Assembly: GCF_018403325.1 (NCBI RefSeq)
Contig: NZ_BOSL01000004.1
Coordinates: forward strand, 1-64,000
Reading direction: 5' to 3'
Length of the DNA stretch: 64,000 bases
Origin: Paenibacillus vini
Lineage (GTDB): Bacteria > Bacillota > Bacilli > Paenibacillales > Paenibacillaceae
Made by a program: the position numbers and the translations under genes. The stretch's first letter is position 1. Each line of letters starts with the position of its first letter. The notes under the pieces were generated by a model. It did not search any database. It was not told the origin of the DNA and saw only the letters and a program-made list of their open reading frames with translations. This document shows, piece by piece, positions 45,501 to 52,600 of the stretch.

Positions 45501-45976
45501 TCGGCATCCGGGATGTCGTGCCGAATGCGGAATTGCGTCAAAGCAATACGTATTTCAGCAGCTCCGACGGCAAGTTTAATACACGGTATGAGGCGCAGCA
45601 GCGTTTTGAAGACCTGCGCGACGGCTCGGCTCAGGTGAAAGGCGGCTGGCGCATTTACTCCAGCGGTCCCGGAATCTACATGAACCAGTTGATTTCCAAT
45701 GTGCTCGGCATCCGGGTGGACGGCGGAGACTTGCTGATCGATCCCGTGCTGCCGGATGAGCTGGACGGTACCCGCTTCGAGTTTGATTACGGTGGCCCGG
45801 TCACCTTCATTTACCGGGTTAAGGGCAGCGTCGTAGAGTCCGTAACCATAAACGGACACAAAGTGGAAGCCGAGCGGATTTCCAACCCGTATCGTACGGG
45901 CGGACTGCGCATTTCCCGGGCCGAATTCGATAAGCTGCGGGAGAACGGCAAAGCGATTGTGGAGATTGAGATGTAG
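42593..45976 (+). CDS. GH94 phosphorylase, probable 1,2-beta-oligoglucan phosphorylase
   Basis: A 1127-residue GH94-type protein that would cleave beta-glucosidic bonds with phosphate to give glucose 1-phosphate. The catalytic-acid segment YGDGDWDDTLQP holds D775 (in the DWDD motif equivalent to DWND of cellobiose phosphorylase). Conserved blocks include AWGTRDVCQGPVEYF, WPQWFMFDKY and YVHAHIRYIEAMAK. The length (about 300 residues longer than cellobiose phosphorylase) and neighbours match 1,2-beta-oligoglucan (sophorose) phosphorylases. The ATG at 42593 follows GGGAGTGAAGAG. Specificity is an inference. Confidence 0.86.
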   Translation: MAMSTDTKLSIQQGELEFTFHKNGDLYEATGGSTMINQLLSNPIDGSLGNLYARLHTAEGIQAYPLLGIHSGSRFRQAGDRLVWEGEIAPGEGKKPIGYRVVFTLTAQGVWFWDVQLEGSGVTADIVYGQDVGLADPGAVRSNEAYLSQYIDHTVFEDADKGFVVCSRQNQPQGGKFPYLQQGSLTKAEGYSTDGFQFFGLSYKESNRPEALSKDKLANEVYQYEFAYTALQSRKTELSGKARFVFYGLFRGDHPSAITELEYDDVIRQAWEEAESASADLEQESDRDGNGAAVTLSPQLGEPLQTLPVTMEELDQWFPRRQQVEYAGEQLLSFFTDSYEHIVLKEKELLVERPHGHILMSGDNVRFGAEVITTTSYMYGIFNSQLVVGNTNLNKMMSNARNALNVPKTSGQRIYVELDGKYRLLTLPSLFEIGFNYVRWYYKMPADTLIVTNFTTVDTPEVRLQVRSANGVKYRFLVTNQITMNVAEYEIPYVMEQDGEGGALTFRADASCISAQVYPQLTYRMVLDGATYSLRDESVLAEGAAPGCASLIAMELDASAEWTLTHQGLLNGGELPANHRSAEAEIERYRDFYADVMSGFKLTKDGGNEGEFFKVNALAWWYTHNMLVHYSVPHGLEQYGGAAWGTRDVCQGPVEYFSATHQYGQVRDILLTVYAHQYAEDGNWPQWFMFDKYTQIQQEESHGDIIVWPLKVLGDYLTATRDFSILDEQIPYTSKHGFNFTKETASVREHVLKELSYIKEHFLHDTYLSSYGDGDWDDTLQPANAQLKQFMVSSWTVALTYQAADVLSKALSQVDPAWSEDLKQIVEGIKRDYNHYMLEKGVIPGFLYFEDPNDVKLMLHPEDRETGIKYRLLPMIQSMISELLSPEQAESHYRLIQDKLLFPDGVRLMDRPAQYVGGVNVHFKRAEQAANFGREIGLQYVHAHIRYIEAMAKTGRREQIWHDLAAINPIGIRDVVPNAELRQSNTYFSSSDGKFNTRYEAQQRFEDLRDGSAQVKGGWRIYSSGPGIYMNQLISNVLGIRVDGGDLLIDPVLPDELDGTRFEFDYGGPVTFIYRVKGSVVESVTINGHKVEAERISNPYRTGGLRISRAEFDKLRENGKAIVEIEM

Positions 45977-45991
45977 GATTATAAATAGATT

Positions 45992-46038
45992 GAGCCCTTT
46001 CTGCGCGGTCGGCAACCGCTTGGAAAGGGCTCTTTTTT
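45992..46038 (+). terminator. Terminator of the 1,2-beta-glucan-type operon
   Basis: GAGCCCTTTC (45992-46001) pairs with GAAAGGGCTC (46023-46032), with an inner GCGGT/ACCGC stem, followed by six T residues. Confidence 0.94.
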
Positions 46039-46077
46039 AGCTTACAATGGACTGAAACTATCAGTGATCCGATCAGC

Positions 46078-46479
46078 TTATCTATTCAGTAATCCATATA
46101 CTAACTTGCCGACCCATAAAGCCAACAATATCCAAACCAGCACGATTATGATTGCAAACACCCAATTTTTTGGCTTCCCGTTTCGCTTCATCTCTTCGGC
46201 CTTTGCTCTATTTTCCTCAATAATATAAGGTGGTATTAGTTTCAAAGCTAAGGTGATCCCGAGCGGGACGAGAATGACGTCATCCAGATAACCCAAAATC
46301 GGAATGAAATCGGGAATTAAATCAATCGGACTAAAAGCATAAGCTACTACGCAAATAGCAACCGCTTTTGCATACCAGGGGACCCGGTTATCTTTGTAGG
46401 ATAAGTAAAGTACGAATAAATTTTGCTTTGTTTTCTTGGCGTAACTTTTTAGCTTAGTCATTGCGTTTGGTTGTCCCAC
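46078..46479 (-). CDS. YkvA family (DUF1232) membrane protein
   Basis: A 133-residue protein. The DUF1232 core is clear: WYAKAVAICVVAYAFSPIDLIPDFIPILGYLDDVILVPLGITLALKLIPP. A second hydrophobic segment lies at the C-terminus (FAIIIVLVWILLALWVG). Function unknown; the YkvA family is widespread. The start is GTG with GGAGGAG five bases before it. Confidence 0.92.
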   Translation of the reverse strand: MGQPNAMTKLKSYAKKTKQNLFVLYLSYKDNRVPWYAKAVAICVVAYAFSPIDLIPDFIPILGYLDDVILVPLGITLALKLIPPYIIEENRAKAEEMKRNGKPKNWVFAIIIVLVWILLALWVGKLVYGLLNR

Positions 46480-46589
46480 CGAATCTCCTCCATTTATAAT
46501 AATATAGCAAATATTAGGTAGTTTTAAAGCTGCTTAAAGGCGGCGATTTGGTTAATCCGGGAATTAAATTAAAATGGGCTGGTGATCAC

Positions 46590-46952
46590 ATGAGCGAACA
46601 ATTCTGGTTAGTGGTACAGTATCCCTTGAAAAGCGCAAAAGGTACTCAACGCGACGGCTGGTTAAAGGATAAAGTCATGGAATACCTGGAGATCGCTCTG
46701 GCAGATGCCGACTTAGGCCATGTTGACGGCTTTGACATGGGGAAATCCCTGTCCGACCCGATGAAATATCATCTTAATATCTTTTGCGTCGTTTCGGGCG
46801 AAGAGCGGAGCATAAGCTTGGTAAAAAGAGTTCTAAAAGAGAGCCGGCTGGACCATACCCGCATCAAAATTGCTACCATGCCTTATGGTACGGATGCAGC
46901 ATACACCCTGAAATATGCAGCTAAAAAGGGCGTTACCGACTTTTCGCTATAA
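46590..46952 (+). CDS. Small hypothetical protein
   Basis: A 120-residue soluble protein without a family I recognise. It begins MSEQFWLVVQYPLKS and contains ALADADLGHVDGFDMGKS and IFCVVSGEERSISLVKRVLKES, suggestive of an alpha/beta ferredoxin-like fold. The ATG at 46590 follows GGTGAT; an earlier in-frame codon at 46548 has no ribosome site. A palindromic element lies right behind its stop. Confidence 0.75.
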   Translation: MSEQFWLVVQYPLKSAKGTQRDGWLKDKVMEYLEIALADADLGHVDGFDMGKSLSDPMKYHLNIFCVVSGEERSISLVKRVLKESRLDHTRIKIATMPYGTDAAYTLKYAAKKGVTDFSL

Positions 46953-46953
46953 G

Positions 46954-46986
46954 AGGTTGTTCAAAAAGTCATCTTTTCATGACGAA
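46954..46986 (+). repeat. Short palindromic element (TCAAAA-GTCAT-N6-ATGACGA), copy 1
   Basis: GTTGTTCAAAAAGTCAT then CTTTTC then ATGACGAAG. The same core occurs at 48531-48560 with a different six-base loop. The outer sequence resembles terminal repeats of insertion sequences, but no transposase is adjacent. Confidence 0.55.
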
Positions 46987-47023
46987 GCAGATCAGGGTGC
47001 AGAAGAAACAGGAGGACACAACA

Positions 47024-47749
47024 TTGAAGCCAAAAGCGAAAAAAAGATTAAAAATCACCTTATTAAGTATAGTAACCGTTTTAGTATTGCTGTGTGCAGG
47101 GTACATCTATACCCTGGATTACTATCGGGCCGATGACAATGCGGTTGCTGTACTGTCGAGTACAGAGGCGGAGCCTCAGATTGAAAAGAAGGACGATATG
47201 TGGATCTTTCATCCAAGTGCCGAGCAGGACAAGGGCGTCGGGTTTATCTTCTATCCGGGCGGGAAAGTAGAGGATAAGGCCTACTCAGTTTTGCTGCAAC
47301 AACTTTCTCAGCAGGGAATCACCGGCGTCCTGGTTCATATGCCGTTTAACCTGGCCGTATTTGATATCAACGCAGCTGACAAGGTTTATGCTCAATTCCC
47401 TGAAATCAAACATTGGGTAATGGGCGGCCATTCTTTGGGCGGCGCAATGGCGAGCAGCTATGCGGTGAAGAATCAGGACCGAATTGAGGGGCTTGTGCTG
47501 CTAGGCGCCTACCCGGTGAAGGATAGCGACCTGCCGACGCTTGCGATCTATGGAAGCGAAGATAAGGTGTTGAATAAATCCAAGTTGTCCGCTTCTTTGA
47601 ATCCATATGTCATCGAAGGCGGCAATCACGCCCAATTCGGTAATTACGGCGCTCAGAAGGACGATGGCGAAGCAACTATAACTCGGGAAGAGCAGCAACG
47701 GGTAGCGGTGGAGGAAATTACTAAGTTCATCGTGGACGCGACGAAATAA
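47024..47749 (+). CDS. Membrane-anchored alpha/beta hydrolase
   Basis: A 241-residue hydrolase. An N-terminal transmembrane segment (about residues 11-29) is followed by the extracellular alpha/beta fold: nucleophile S137 in MGGHSLGGAMAS, FIFYPGGKVEDKAY upstream, and a late NHAQFGNYG with the probable catalytic His. It fits the alpha/beta hydrolase_5 group. The TTG at 47024 is eight bases after AGGAGG. Substrate unknown. Confidence 0.87.
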   Translation: MKPKAKKRLKITLLSIVTVLVLLCAGYIYTLDYYRADDNAVAVLSSTEAEPQIEKKDDMWIFHPSAEQDKGVGFIFYPGGKVEDKAYSVLLQQLSQQGITGVLVHMPFNLAVFDINAADKVYAQFPEIKHWVMGGHSLGGAMASSYAVKNQDRIEGLVLLGAYPVKDSDLPTLAIYGSEDKVLNKSKLSASLNPYVIEGGNHAQFGNYGAQKDDGEATITREEQQRVAVEEITKFIVDATK

Positions 47750-47788
47750 AGGGTACCGGAATGACCGTGGGGGAAATAAAAAAAGAAG

Positions 47789-47817
47789 TTGTAAATCAGA
47801 TCCAGTTGTGTTATATT
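47789..47817 (+). promoter_or_regulatory. Likely promoter of the cold-shock gene
   Basis: TTGTAA (47789-47794) and TATATT (47812-47817) are 17 bases apart. The start would be near 47824, giving a leader of about 130 bases that contains the hairpin at 47843-47898. Confidence 0.65.
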
Positions 47818-47842
47818 TAGTTTATTGGAATTTCGACCTGAG

Positions 47843-47906
47843 ATCACATATTGTAGAGGGTTATGATTTTGATTATGTAACCTTGTACAATATGTGATTT
47901 TTTTTT
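47843..47906 (+). terminator. Long hairpin with T tract in the cold-shock leader
   Basis: ATCACATATTGTA (47843-47855) and TACAATATGTGAT (47886-47898) are perfect 13-bp arms. An inner AGGGTTA/TAACCTT stem adds length, and nine T residues follow. It is an intrinsic terminator or an attenuator, 46 bases before the csp start codon. Confidence 0.82.
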
Positions 47907-47952
47907 GGGATTTGAAGATCATGTAATAATGAAAATATGGAGGTAATTGATC

Positions 47953-48153
47953 ATGGAACAAGGAACAGTAAAGTGGTTTAATGCAGACAAAGGCTTTGGT
48001 TTTATCGAGGTTGAAGGCGGAGGCGACGTATTCGTGCACTTCAGCGCCATTGTTAGCGAAGGCTTCAAATCGTTGGACGAAGGTCAACGCGTTGAATTTA
48101 ATGTAGTACAAGGCAATCGTGGCCCGCAGGCCGAGAATGTTGTTAAACTATAA
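47953..48153 (+). CDS. Cold-shock protein, CspA family
   Basis: A 66-residue single-stranded nucleic-acid-binding protein. RNP1 (KGFGFIEV) and RNP2 (VFVHFSAI) are intact and the start [18 protein letters not shown] is typical. It acts as an RNA chaperone. The ATG is eight bases after GGAGGT. It has a long leader with a terminator-like hairpin, and the next gene encodes a YdjO-like cold-inducible protein. Confidence 0.97.
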   Translation: MEQGTVKWFNADKGFGFIEVEGGGDVFVHFSAIVSEGFKSLDEGQRVEFNVVQGNRGPQAENVVKL

Positions 48154-48164
48154 GATTGCTGTTA

Positions 48165-48199
48165 AAAGGTCCCAAACATCGTTTTGGGGCCTTTTTTTT
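48165..48199 (+). terminator. Terminator after the cold-shock gene
   Basis: AAAGGTCCCAAA pairs with TTTTGGGGCCTTT around CATCG with a G-T pair, followed by a run of T. Confidence 0.9.
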
Positions 48200-48233
48200 A
48201 CTCATTATTCCAGAAGAGAAAGAGGGATGCTGT

Positions 48234-48446
48234 TTGTATTATTCACGGAAAAGACAGATGATTGATCTTCCAGAGGAAATGACAATGATATGGTCTTGCA
48301 CCAATAAAGAGTGCAACGGATGGATGAGGAACAACTTCGTTTTTTCGATTCAGCCGATCTGTGGCCAATGCAATTCCCTCATGGAGAAGGGTGAGAAAGT
48401 ACTGCCGATTCTGGCTAATACAAGTCCTAATCAGACAAAGTCTTAA
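48234..48446 (+). CDS. YdjO-like cold-inducible zinc-ribbon protein
   Basis: A 70-residue protein starting at TTG (48234), seven bases after AGAGGG. It has two cysteine pairs, CTNKEC (with NGWMRNNF after it) and CGQC, that should bind zinc, and matches the YdjO-like family, in which the start MYYSRKR and WSCTxxxCNGWMR are common. B. subtilis YdjO is cold-inducible (known). It is placed directly after the CspA-type gene, beyond its terminator. Confidence 0.83.
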   Translation: MYYSRKRQMIDLPEEMTMIWSCTNKECNGWMRNNFVFSIQPICGQCNSLMEKGEKVLPILANTSPNQTKS

Positions 48447-48491
48447 ATACTATTAACATACGTAGAAACGTGGGTAGCGTTGCCTTCGGAC

Positions 48492-48516
48492 AGGGGTGCA
48501 ACCCCCCTCGCCTCCA
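48492..48516 (+). other. tRNA/tmRNA-like 3' end remnant (possible attachment-site scar)
   Basis: AGGGG, loop TGCAACC and CCCCT form a T arm whose loop differs from the TTCRANY consensus at one base. It is followed by a seven-base acceptor-like strand CGCCTCC, then A and TTA where ACCA would stand. No matching 5' half is found upstream. It looks like a decayed copy of a tRNA or tmRNA 3' end. Confidence 0.5.
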
Positions 48517-48524
48517 TTACACAG

Positions 48525-48575
48525 AAAAGGGTGTCTCAAAAGTCATGAATAGATGACGATAGGAGACCCCTTTTT
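48525..48575 (+). terminator. Terminator-like hairpin with palindromic element copy 2
   Basis: AAAAGGGTGTCTC pairs with GAGACCCCTTTTT (one bulge), enclosing GTCAT-GAATAG-ATGAC. The inner part repeats the element at 46954-46986. It ends transcription before the two-component operon. Confidence 0.75.
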
Positions 48576-48683
48576 CGCTATTTGAACTTAGACAGTACAC
48601 CCCTTATTCCGATACAATGAAATCAGTCGAACCGGAAAGTAATGAAGAGAAAACGGTAAGATCTGAAAGGGGGAACATAACGC

Positions 48684-49385
48684 ATGCCGAACCGCATTCT
48701 GCTCGTAGAGGATGACCGGGAAATTAGCCAGTTAATCGAAAGCCATCTGACACAGGAGAACTACATCGTATGTACGGCATTCGACGGTGATGAAGCCAGC
48801 GCTCTTTTTCAAAGAGAGAAGTTTGATCTTATATTGCTTGATTTAATGCTCCCTAAGTTGAATGGAATGGAGCTGCTAAAACGGATACGCGAAACTAGCG
48901 TGGTTCCGGTCTTGATCATATCTGCAAAAGACAGTGACCTCGACAAGGTGATGGGTCTTGGCTTTGGCGCGGATGATTATTTGAACAAACCTTTCTCCAT
49001 GGCGGTATTAACCGCTAGAGTGCAGGCTGCGATTCGCAGAGCCACTCAATATATCCAAACAGATAATAGCCATCAAGAAGACCCCCGAACCATTCAGTTT
49101 AAAGATCTGATTCTTGATTTGCATTTGTTCTCCGTACAGGTCAGGGGGCAGGTCATACAGCTCACTTCCAAGGAGTTTCAAATCTTGAAACTGTTTCTGT
49201 CCTATCCGTCGAGGGTGTTCACCAAAGAGCAAATCTATCAATTGATTTGGGAAGATGATTATTTAGGAAATGAAAATGCCATCAATGTACATATTCGGAG
49301 ACTCCGAGAAAAAATAGAAGAGGATCCTTCAAGCCCTCAATATATTCGGACCATTTGGGGTATCGGATATAAACTGGGGGATTAG
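48684..49385 (+). CDS. OmpR family response regulator
   Basis: A 233-residue regulator. Receiver: DD in ILLVEDDRE, phosphoacceptor D53 in LILLDLMLP, S in IISAKDSD, K in YLNKPFSM. The C-terminal winged helix has QLTSKEFQILKLFLSYPSRVFTKEQIYQLIW and a final YIRTIWGIGYKLGD. It precedes the kinase by three bases. With the ABC genes behind, it likely controls resistance to a cell-envelope-active peptide. Confidence 0.95.
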   Translation: MPNRILLVEDDREISQLIESHLTQENYIVCTAFDGDEASALFQREKFDLILLDLMLPKLNGMELLKRIRETSVVPVLIISAKDSDLDKVMGLGFGADDYLNKPFSMAVLTARVQAAIRRATQYIQTDNSHQEDPRTIQFKDLILDLHLFSVQVRGQVIQLTSKEFQILKLFLSYPSRVFTKEQIYQLIWEDDYLGNENAINVHIRRLREKIEEDPSSPQYIRTIWGIGYKLGD

Positions 49386-49388
49386 GTC

Positions 49389-50324
49389 ATGATTGTTCTT
49401 TTGTGCCTGATCATTGGCGTTATGGCCGTGACGATAGTTTGGTTATCTTACTCCAGAAGAAAATTAAACCAGAATATAGATGAAATTGCGGACAAAATAA
49501 CCGAGATCATCCAGGATGAAACGGACGAGAAGGTGCTCATCCAAACCGATCAGCTCAAGATTCAACAGCTACTCATTCAAATCAACCGTCTATTGTTCCA
49601 TAAGCAGAAGGTGATTGCGGATTATGCGAAAACTCAAGAGAGCATGAAGAAGATGATATCCAACATGTCTCATGATTTAAAGACTCCTTTGACGGTCATT
49701 CTGGGATATGCGGAAAAACTGAATCAAGAGCAGCCGATGACCCAAGAGGAACAGAAGTATGTTGTTATGCGGCTGAACCATAAAGTAAATAGTCTGGTCG
49801 GTTTGCTGAATCAATTTTTTGACCTGGTAAAAATCGAGTCGGAAGATTATGAAATCCCTTTAAGCAAAATATCGCTCAACGAGATTTGCCGGCAAATCGT
49901 GCTTGAATTTTATGACCTGCTTTCCTCTAAGGGGCTTCGGGTAGAGATTGAGATTCCGGAACAGCCCATCTATATTTTCGGCAATGAGCAGGCGATGCAT
50001 CGAATACTCAGTAATTTAATCTCCAATTCGATCCGGTATGGAAGCGATGGCGGCGTGTTTGGTTTGACCCTTCGGGAAGAAGGAGAATTCGTTGCGGTAG
50101 ATGTGTGGGATCGCGGTAAAGGGATTGCCGAGGCGAACCAGGACCGCGTATTCGAAAGGCTCTACACCCTGGATGATGCGCGGAATCCGCAATTTCAGGG
50201 AAGCGGTCTGGGGCTAAGCATTTCCAAACGCTTAACGGAAGGGATGAAGGGGACGATTACCCTCAATAGTTCCCCTTTTGAGAAAACGACCTTCACCTGC
50301 AAGTTTAAACAAATGAAATTATGA
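49389..50324 (+). CDS. Sensor histidine kinase with one N-terminal helix
   Basis: A 311-residue kinase. Only one transmembrane segment (residues 1-20) is seen and there is no extracellular domain. The H box is NMSHDLKTPLTVILGY (H95), and the N, G1 and G2 boxes read LISNSIRYG, VWDRGKGI and GSGLGLSISKRL. Such small kinases often sense through a partner ABC transporter. The ABC genes follow after a terminator. Confidence 0.94.
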   Translation: MIVLLCLIIGVMAVTIVWLSYSRRKLNQNIDEIADKITEIIQDETDEKVLIQTDQLKIQQLLIQINRLLFHKQKVIADYAKTQESMKKMISNMSHDLKTPLTVILGYAEKLNQEQPMTQEEQKYVVMRLNHKVNSLVGLLNQFFDLVKIESEDYEIPLSKISLNEICRQIVLEFYDLLSSKGLRVEIEIPEQPIYIFGNEQAMHRILSNLISNSIRYGSDGGVFGLTLREEGEFVAVDVWDRGKGIAEANQDRVFERLYTLDDARNPQFQGSGLGLSISKRLTEGMKGTITLNSSPFEKTTFTCKFKQMKL

Positions 50325-50335
50325 ACCTTACTGCG

Positions 50336-50367
50336 AAGAGATGTTCTGCTGAACGTCTCTTTTTTTA
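50336..50367 (+). terminator. Terminator between kinase and ABC genes
   Basis: AAGAGATGTTC pairs with GAACGTCTCT around TGCT and runs into seven T residues. It separates the regulatory pair from the ABC transporter genes. Confidence 0.88.
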
Positions 50368-50474
50368 TCGCCGAAAGAAACATGTAAGGAATGAGAAAGA
50401 AAAAAACGCAATTTTTAAATTATTATAAGAGTAACAAATGAAGACGATATGAAAAATACGGGAGGTTCGGCAAA

Positions 50475-51398
50475 ATGAATAACATCCTTCAAACGTATGA
50501 TCTCACTAAGAGAATAAACGGAAAGACAATCATATCCGGTGTTAATCTTCATGTAAAACAAGGCGATATCTACGGGCTGCTCGGCTCCAACGGCGCCGGG
50601 AAAACGACGATTATGAAAATGCTCACCGGGCTCATCATCCCGACTTCCGGAGAGATCATGCTGTTTGGCAAGAAGCTTACGGAAGATACCAAGGAAGGCT
50701 TGAAACGCATGGGCAGTATTATTGAATATCCCATCTTCTTCGAGCACCTAACGGCAATGGAGAACCTGCAGATTCATTGTGAATACCTGGGGTTTTACGA
50801 TAAACAGGCGATTCTCCAAACTCTGGAGATGGTCCAATTGCAAGGAAACGAAAATAAGAAGGTGAAGGAATTTTCACTCGGTATGAAGCAGCGGCTAGGG
50901 ATTGTGCGGGCTGCGATTACGAAGCCGGAACTGATTGTGCTGGATGAACCAACGAATGGCCTGGATCCGATCGGCATTAAAGACATGAGAGATTTAATTC
51001 GGTCACTGAACAAGGAGTACGGCATCACCTTCCTCCTCTCCAGCCACATATTAGGCGAAATTGAACAGGTGGCGGGCAGAATCGGCGTCGTTCAATCAGG
51101 CAAGCTGGTTGATGAGGTGGCAATCTCGGATATCCGTCAGCAGCGGAGCGATTATATTGAACTTGCGACGTCCCATGTGCAGAAAACAGCCTACCTGCTG
51201 GAGCATGAGCTTCATATGACCAATATAAAAATAGTTCAGGGCGAGAAAATACGAATCTATGATGCAGGAGCATCTATCGGAGAGATTTCTAAAGTGTTGA
51301 TCTCCCATGAGATTGAAATCCAGGGGATTCAGAAGCATTCAAGCACGCTGGAGGATTATTTCTATAATCAATTCCAAGGAGGGGATAAAGTTGGTTAA
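50475..51398 (+). CDS. ABC transporter ATPase (BcrA/lantibiotic-immunity type)
   Basis: A 307-residue ATPase. Walker A is GSNGAGKT, the Q loop EYPIFFEH, the signature FSLGMKQRLGIVRAA, Walker B LIVLDEPTNGLDP and the switch LLSSHILGEIEQ. The C-terminal region of about 90 residues fits BcrA-type peptide-resistance exporters. GGGAGG precedes the ATG. The permease gene overlaps its stop by eight bases. Confidence 0.94.
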   Translation: MNNILQTYDLTKRINGKTIISGVNLHVKQGDIYGLLGSNGAGKTTIMKMLTGLIIPTSGEIMLFGKKLTEDTKEGLKRMGSIIEYPIFFEHLTAMENLQIHCEYLGFYDKQAILQTLEMVQLQGNENKKVKEFSLGMKQRLGIVRAAITKPELIVLDEPTNGLDPIGIKDMRDLIRSLNKEYGITFLLSSHILGEIEQVAGRIGVVQSGKLVDEVAISDIRQQRSDYIELATSHVQKTAYLLEHELHMTNIKIVQGEKIRIYDAGASIGEISKVLISHEIEIQGIQKHSSTLEDYFYNQFQGGDKVG

Positions 51399-52089
51399 GC
51401 TGATGGAGCTGGAGTGGAGGAAATTAGAACGAAATAAAGTGATCGGGGAAGTGCTTATTTATTGGATAATTATCATGTTTATGCCGACCTTTTTTCTTAC
51501 CGTTGTATTTGCCGACGATCCCATGATTGCGTTCGGACGGAGTTATTCCGATGCAATTCACCTCATGCTGCCGATTCAAATGGGATTCCTATTGTTCGGG
51601 GCCTCTCTGATCAATCATGTATTCATAGAAGAGTATAAGAACAAGACGATCGCCCTTTCCTTCGGGTATCCGATCAGCCGGAAAAAGTTGGTTCAGGCGA
51701 AGGCGATGTTCATTGCCGTGGCGGTCTTCTTCTGCACGCTGGTATCCTTTGTTCTGTCAGGGATTACTACCTACGTGCTCGATCAGATGATGGGTGTCAT
51801 TAACGGTGAGCCCACGTTGGCGGATTTTATGACTTATGCGATCCGGGCGGTTACTCATTCCATGGTTATCGCACTGGCCAGCTTGATCCCGCTATTCTGG
51901 TTCGGGCTTTGGAAAAGACTGGTCATCCCCACGGTCATCTGTGCCATTGTTCTTATGCAGCTCCCTACGATTCTCAGTATGCTTAGGGTTACGCTGAATC
52001 TGGACATTGTTTATGCGATCATTAGTCTTCTGGGCATGGCCAGCGTATACCTGTCCGTTAAATTGGTGAATCGATTAGGGGATCAGTAG
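51391..52089 (+). CDS. ABC-2 type permease of the peptide-resistance transporter
   Basis: A 232-residue membrane protein with about six helices, starting at TTG 51391 six bases after AAGGAGGGG. It begins MVKLMELEWRKLERNK, a soluble N-terminal helix typical of BcrB-like permeases. It overlaps the ATPase gene by eight bases, so the two are coupled. The first hydrophobic segment is VIGEVLIYWIIIMFMPTFFL. Confidence 0.88.
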   Translation: MVKLMELEWRKLERNKVIGEVLIYWIIIMFMPTFFLTVVFADDPMIAFGRSYSDAIHLMLPIQMGFLLFGASLINHVFIEEYKNKTIALSFGYPISRKKLVQAKAMFIAVAVFFCTLVSFVLSGITTYVLDQMMGVINGEPTLADFMTYAIRAVTHSMVIALASLIPLFWFGLWKRLVIPTVICAIVLMQLPTILSMLRVTLNLDIVYAIISLLGMASVYLSVKLVNRLGDQ

Positions 52090-52107
52090 CACGTAGCATT
52101 CGAAAAG

Positions 52108-52497
52108 TTATTCCTTTAATTTTGTAAATGTGTTCCCACACTGCGAACATTTTACTTCATATGAATTCCCCAGCGGGATATTTCCGACTAGGCTGACTGT
52201 CTCATGCCCGCATGTTGTGCATGCGGCCACATCAAAGTGGTAATTGCGCGGCGTGAAATTAGTCCGGTTGTACCCGCTGCATATGCATTTTCTATTTACG
52301 ATGGTATATAGCGTATTCAGATCCGTGATCCACTCGGTTTTCCACTGTTCATAGGTGTCGAATTCTTCCTTCGTGATCCGGTAATATTCCGGGGTATCTG
52401 CTATTCCGGTCAGGATTTCAAAAACGTACACACCTTCCAAAATTCCGACGCTCTGATAGGGACCTTCTTTTAACCTCTCATAGTTTTTATAATCCAT
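52108..52497 (-). CDS. Small zinc-ribbon-containing hypothetical protein
   Basis: A 129-residue protein. The C-terminal part contains CTTCGHE and CSQCGNT, a four-cysteine zinc ribbon, and a further Cys pair (CICSGY) lies in the middle. The N-terminal half reads like an Imm/SMI-type acidic domain (YYRITKEEFDTYEQWKTE). No clear family is recognised. It runs opposite to the ABC permease gene, 18 bases away. AAGGATTG precedes the ATG. Confidence 0.75.
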   Translation of the reverse strand: MDYKNYERLKEGPYQSVGILEGVYVFEILTGIADTPEYYRITKEEFDTYEQWKTEWITDLNTLYTIVNRKCICSGYNRTNFTPRNYHFDVAACTTCGHETVSLVGNIPLGNSYEVKCSQCGNTFTKLKE

Positions 52498-52600
52498 AAC
52501 AACAATCCTTCATATTATAATAAGTTTAGGTAGTGTTATGATTATAACAAATTAATATTGGCAGAAGTTACTGGTAAAGAGCTGAGAGGAAGGTCCGAAT

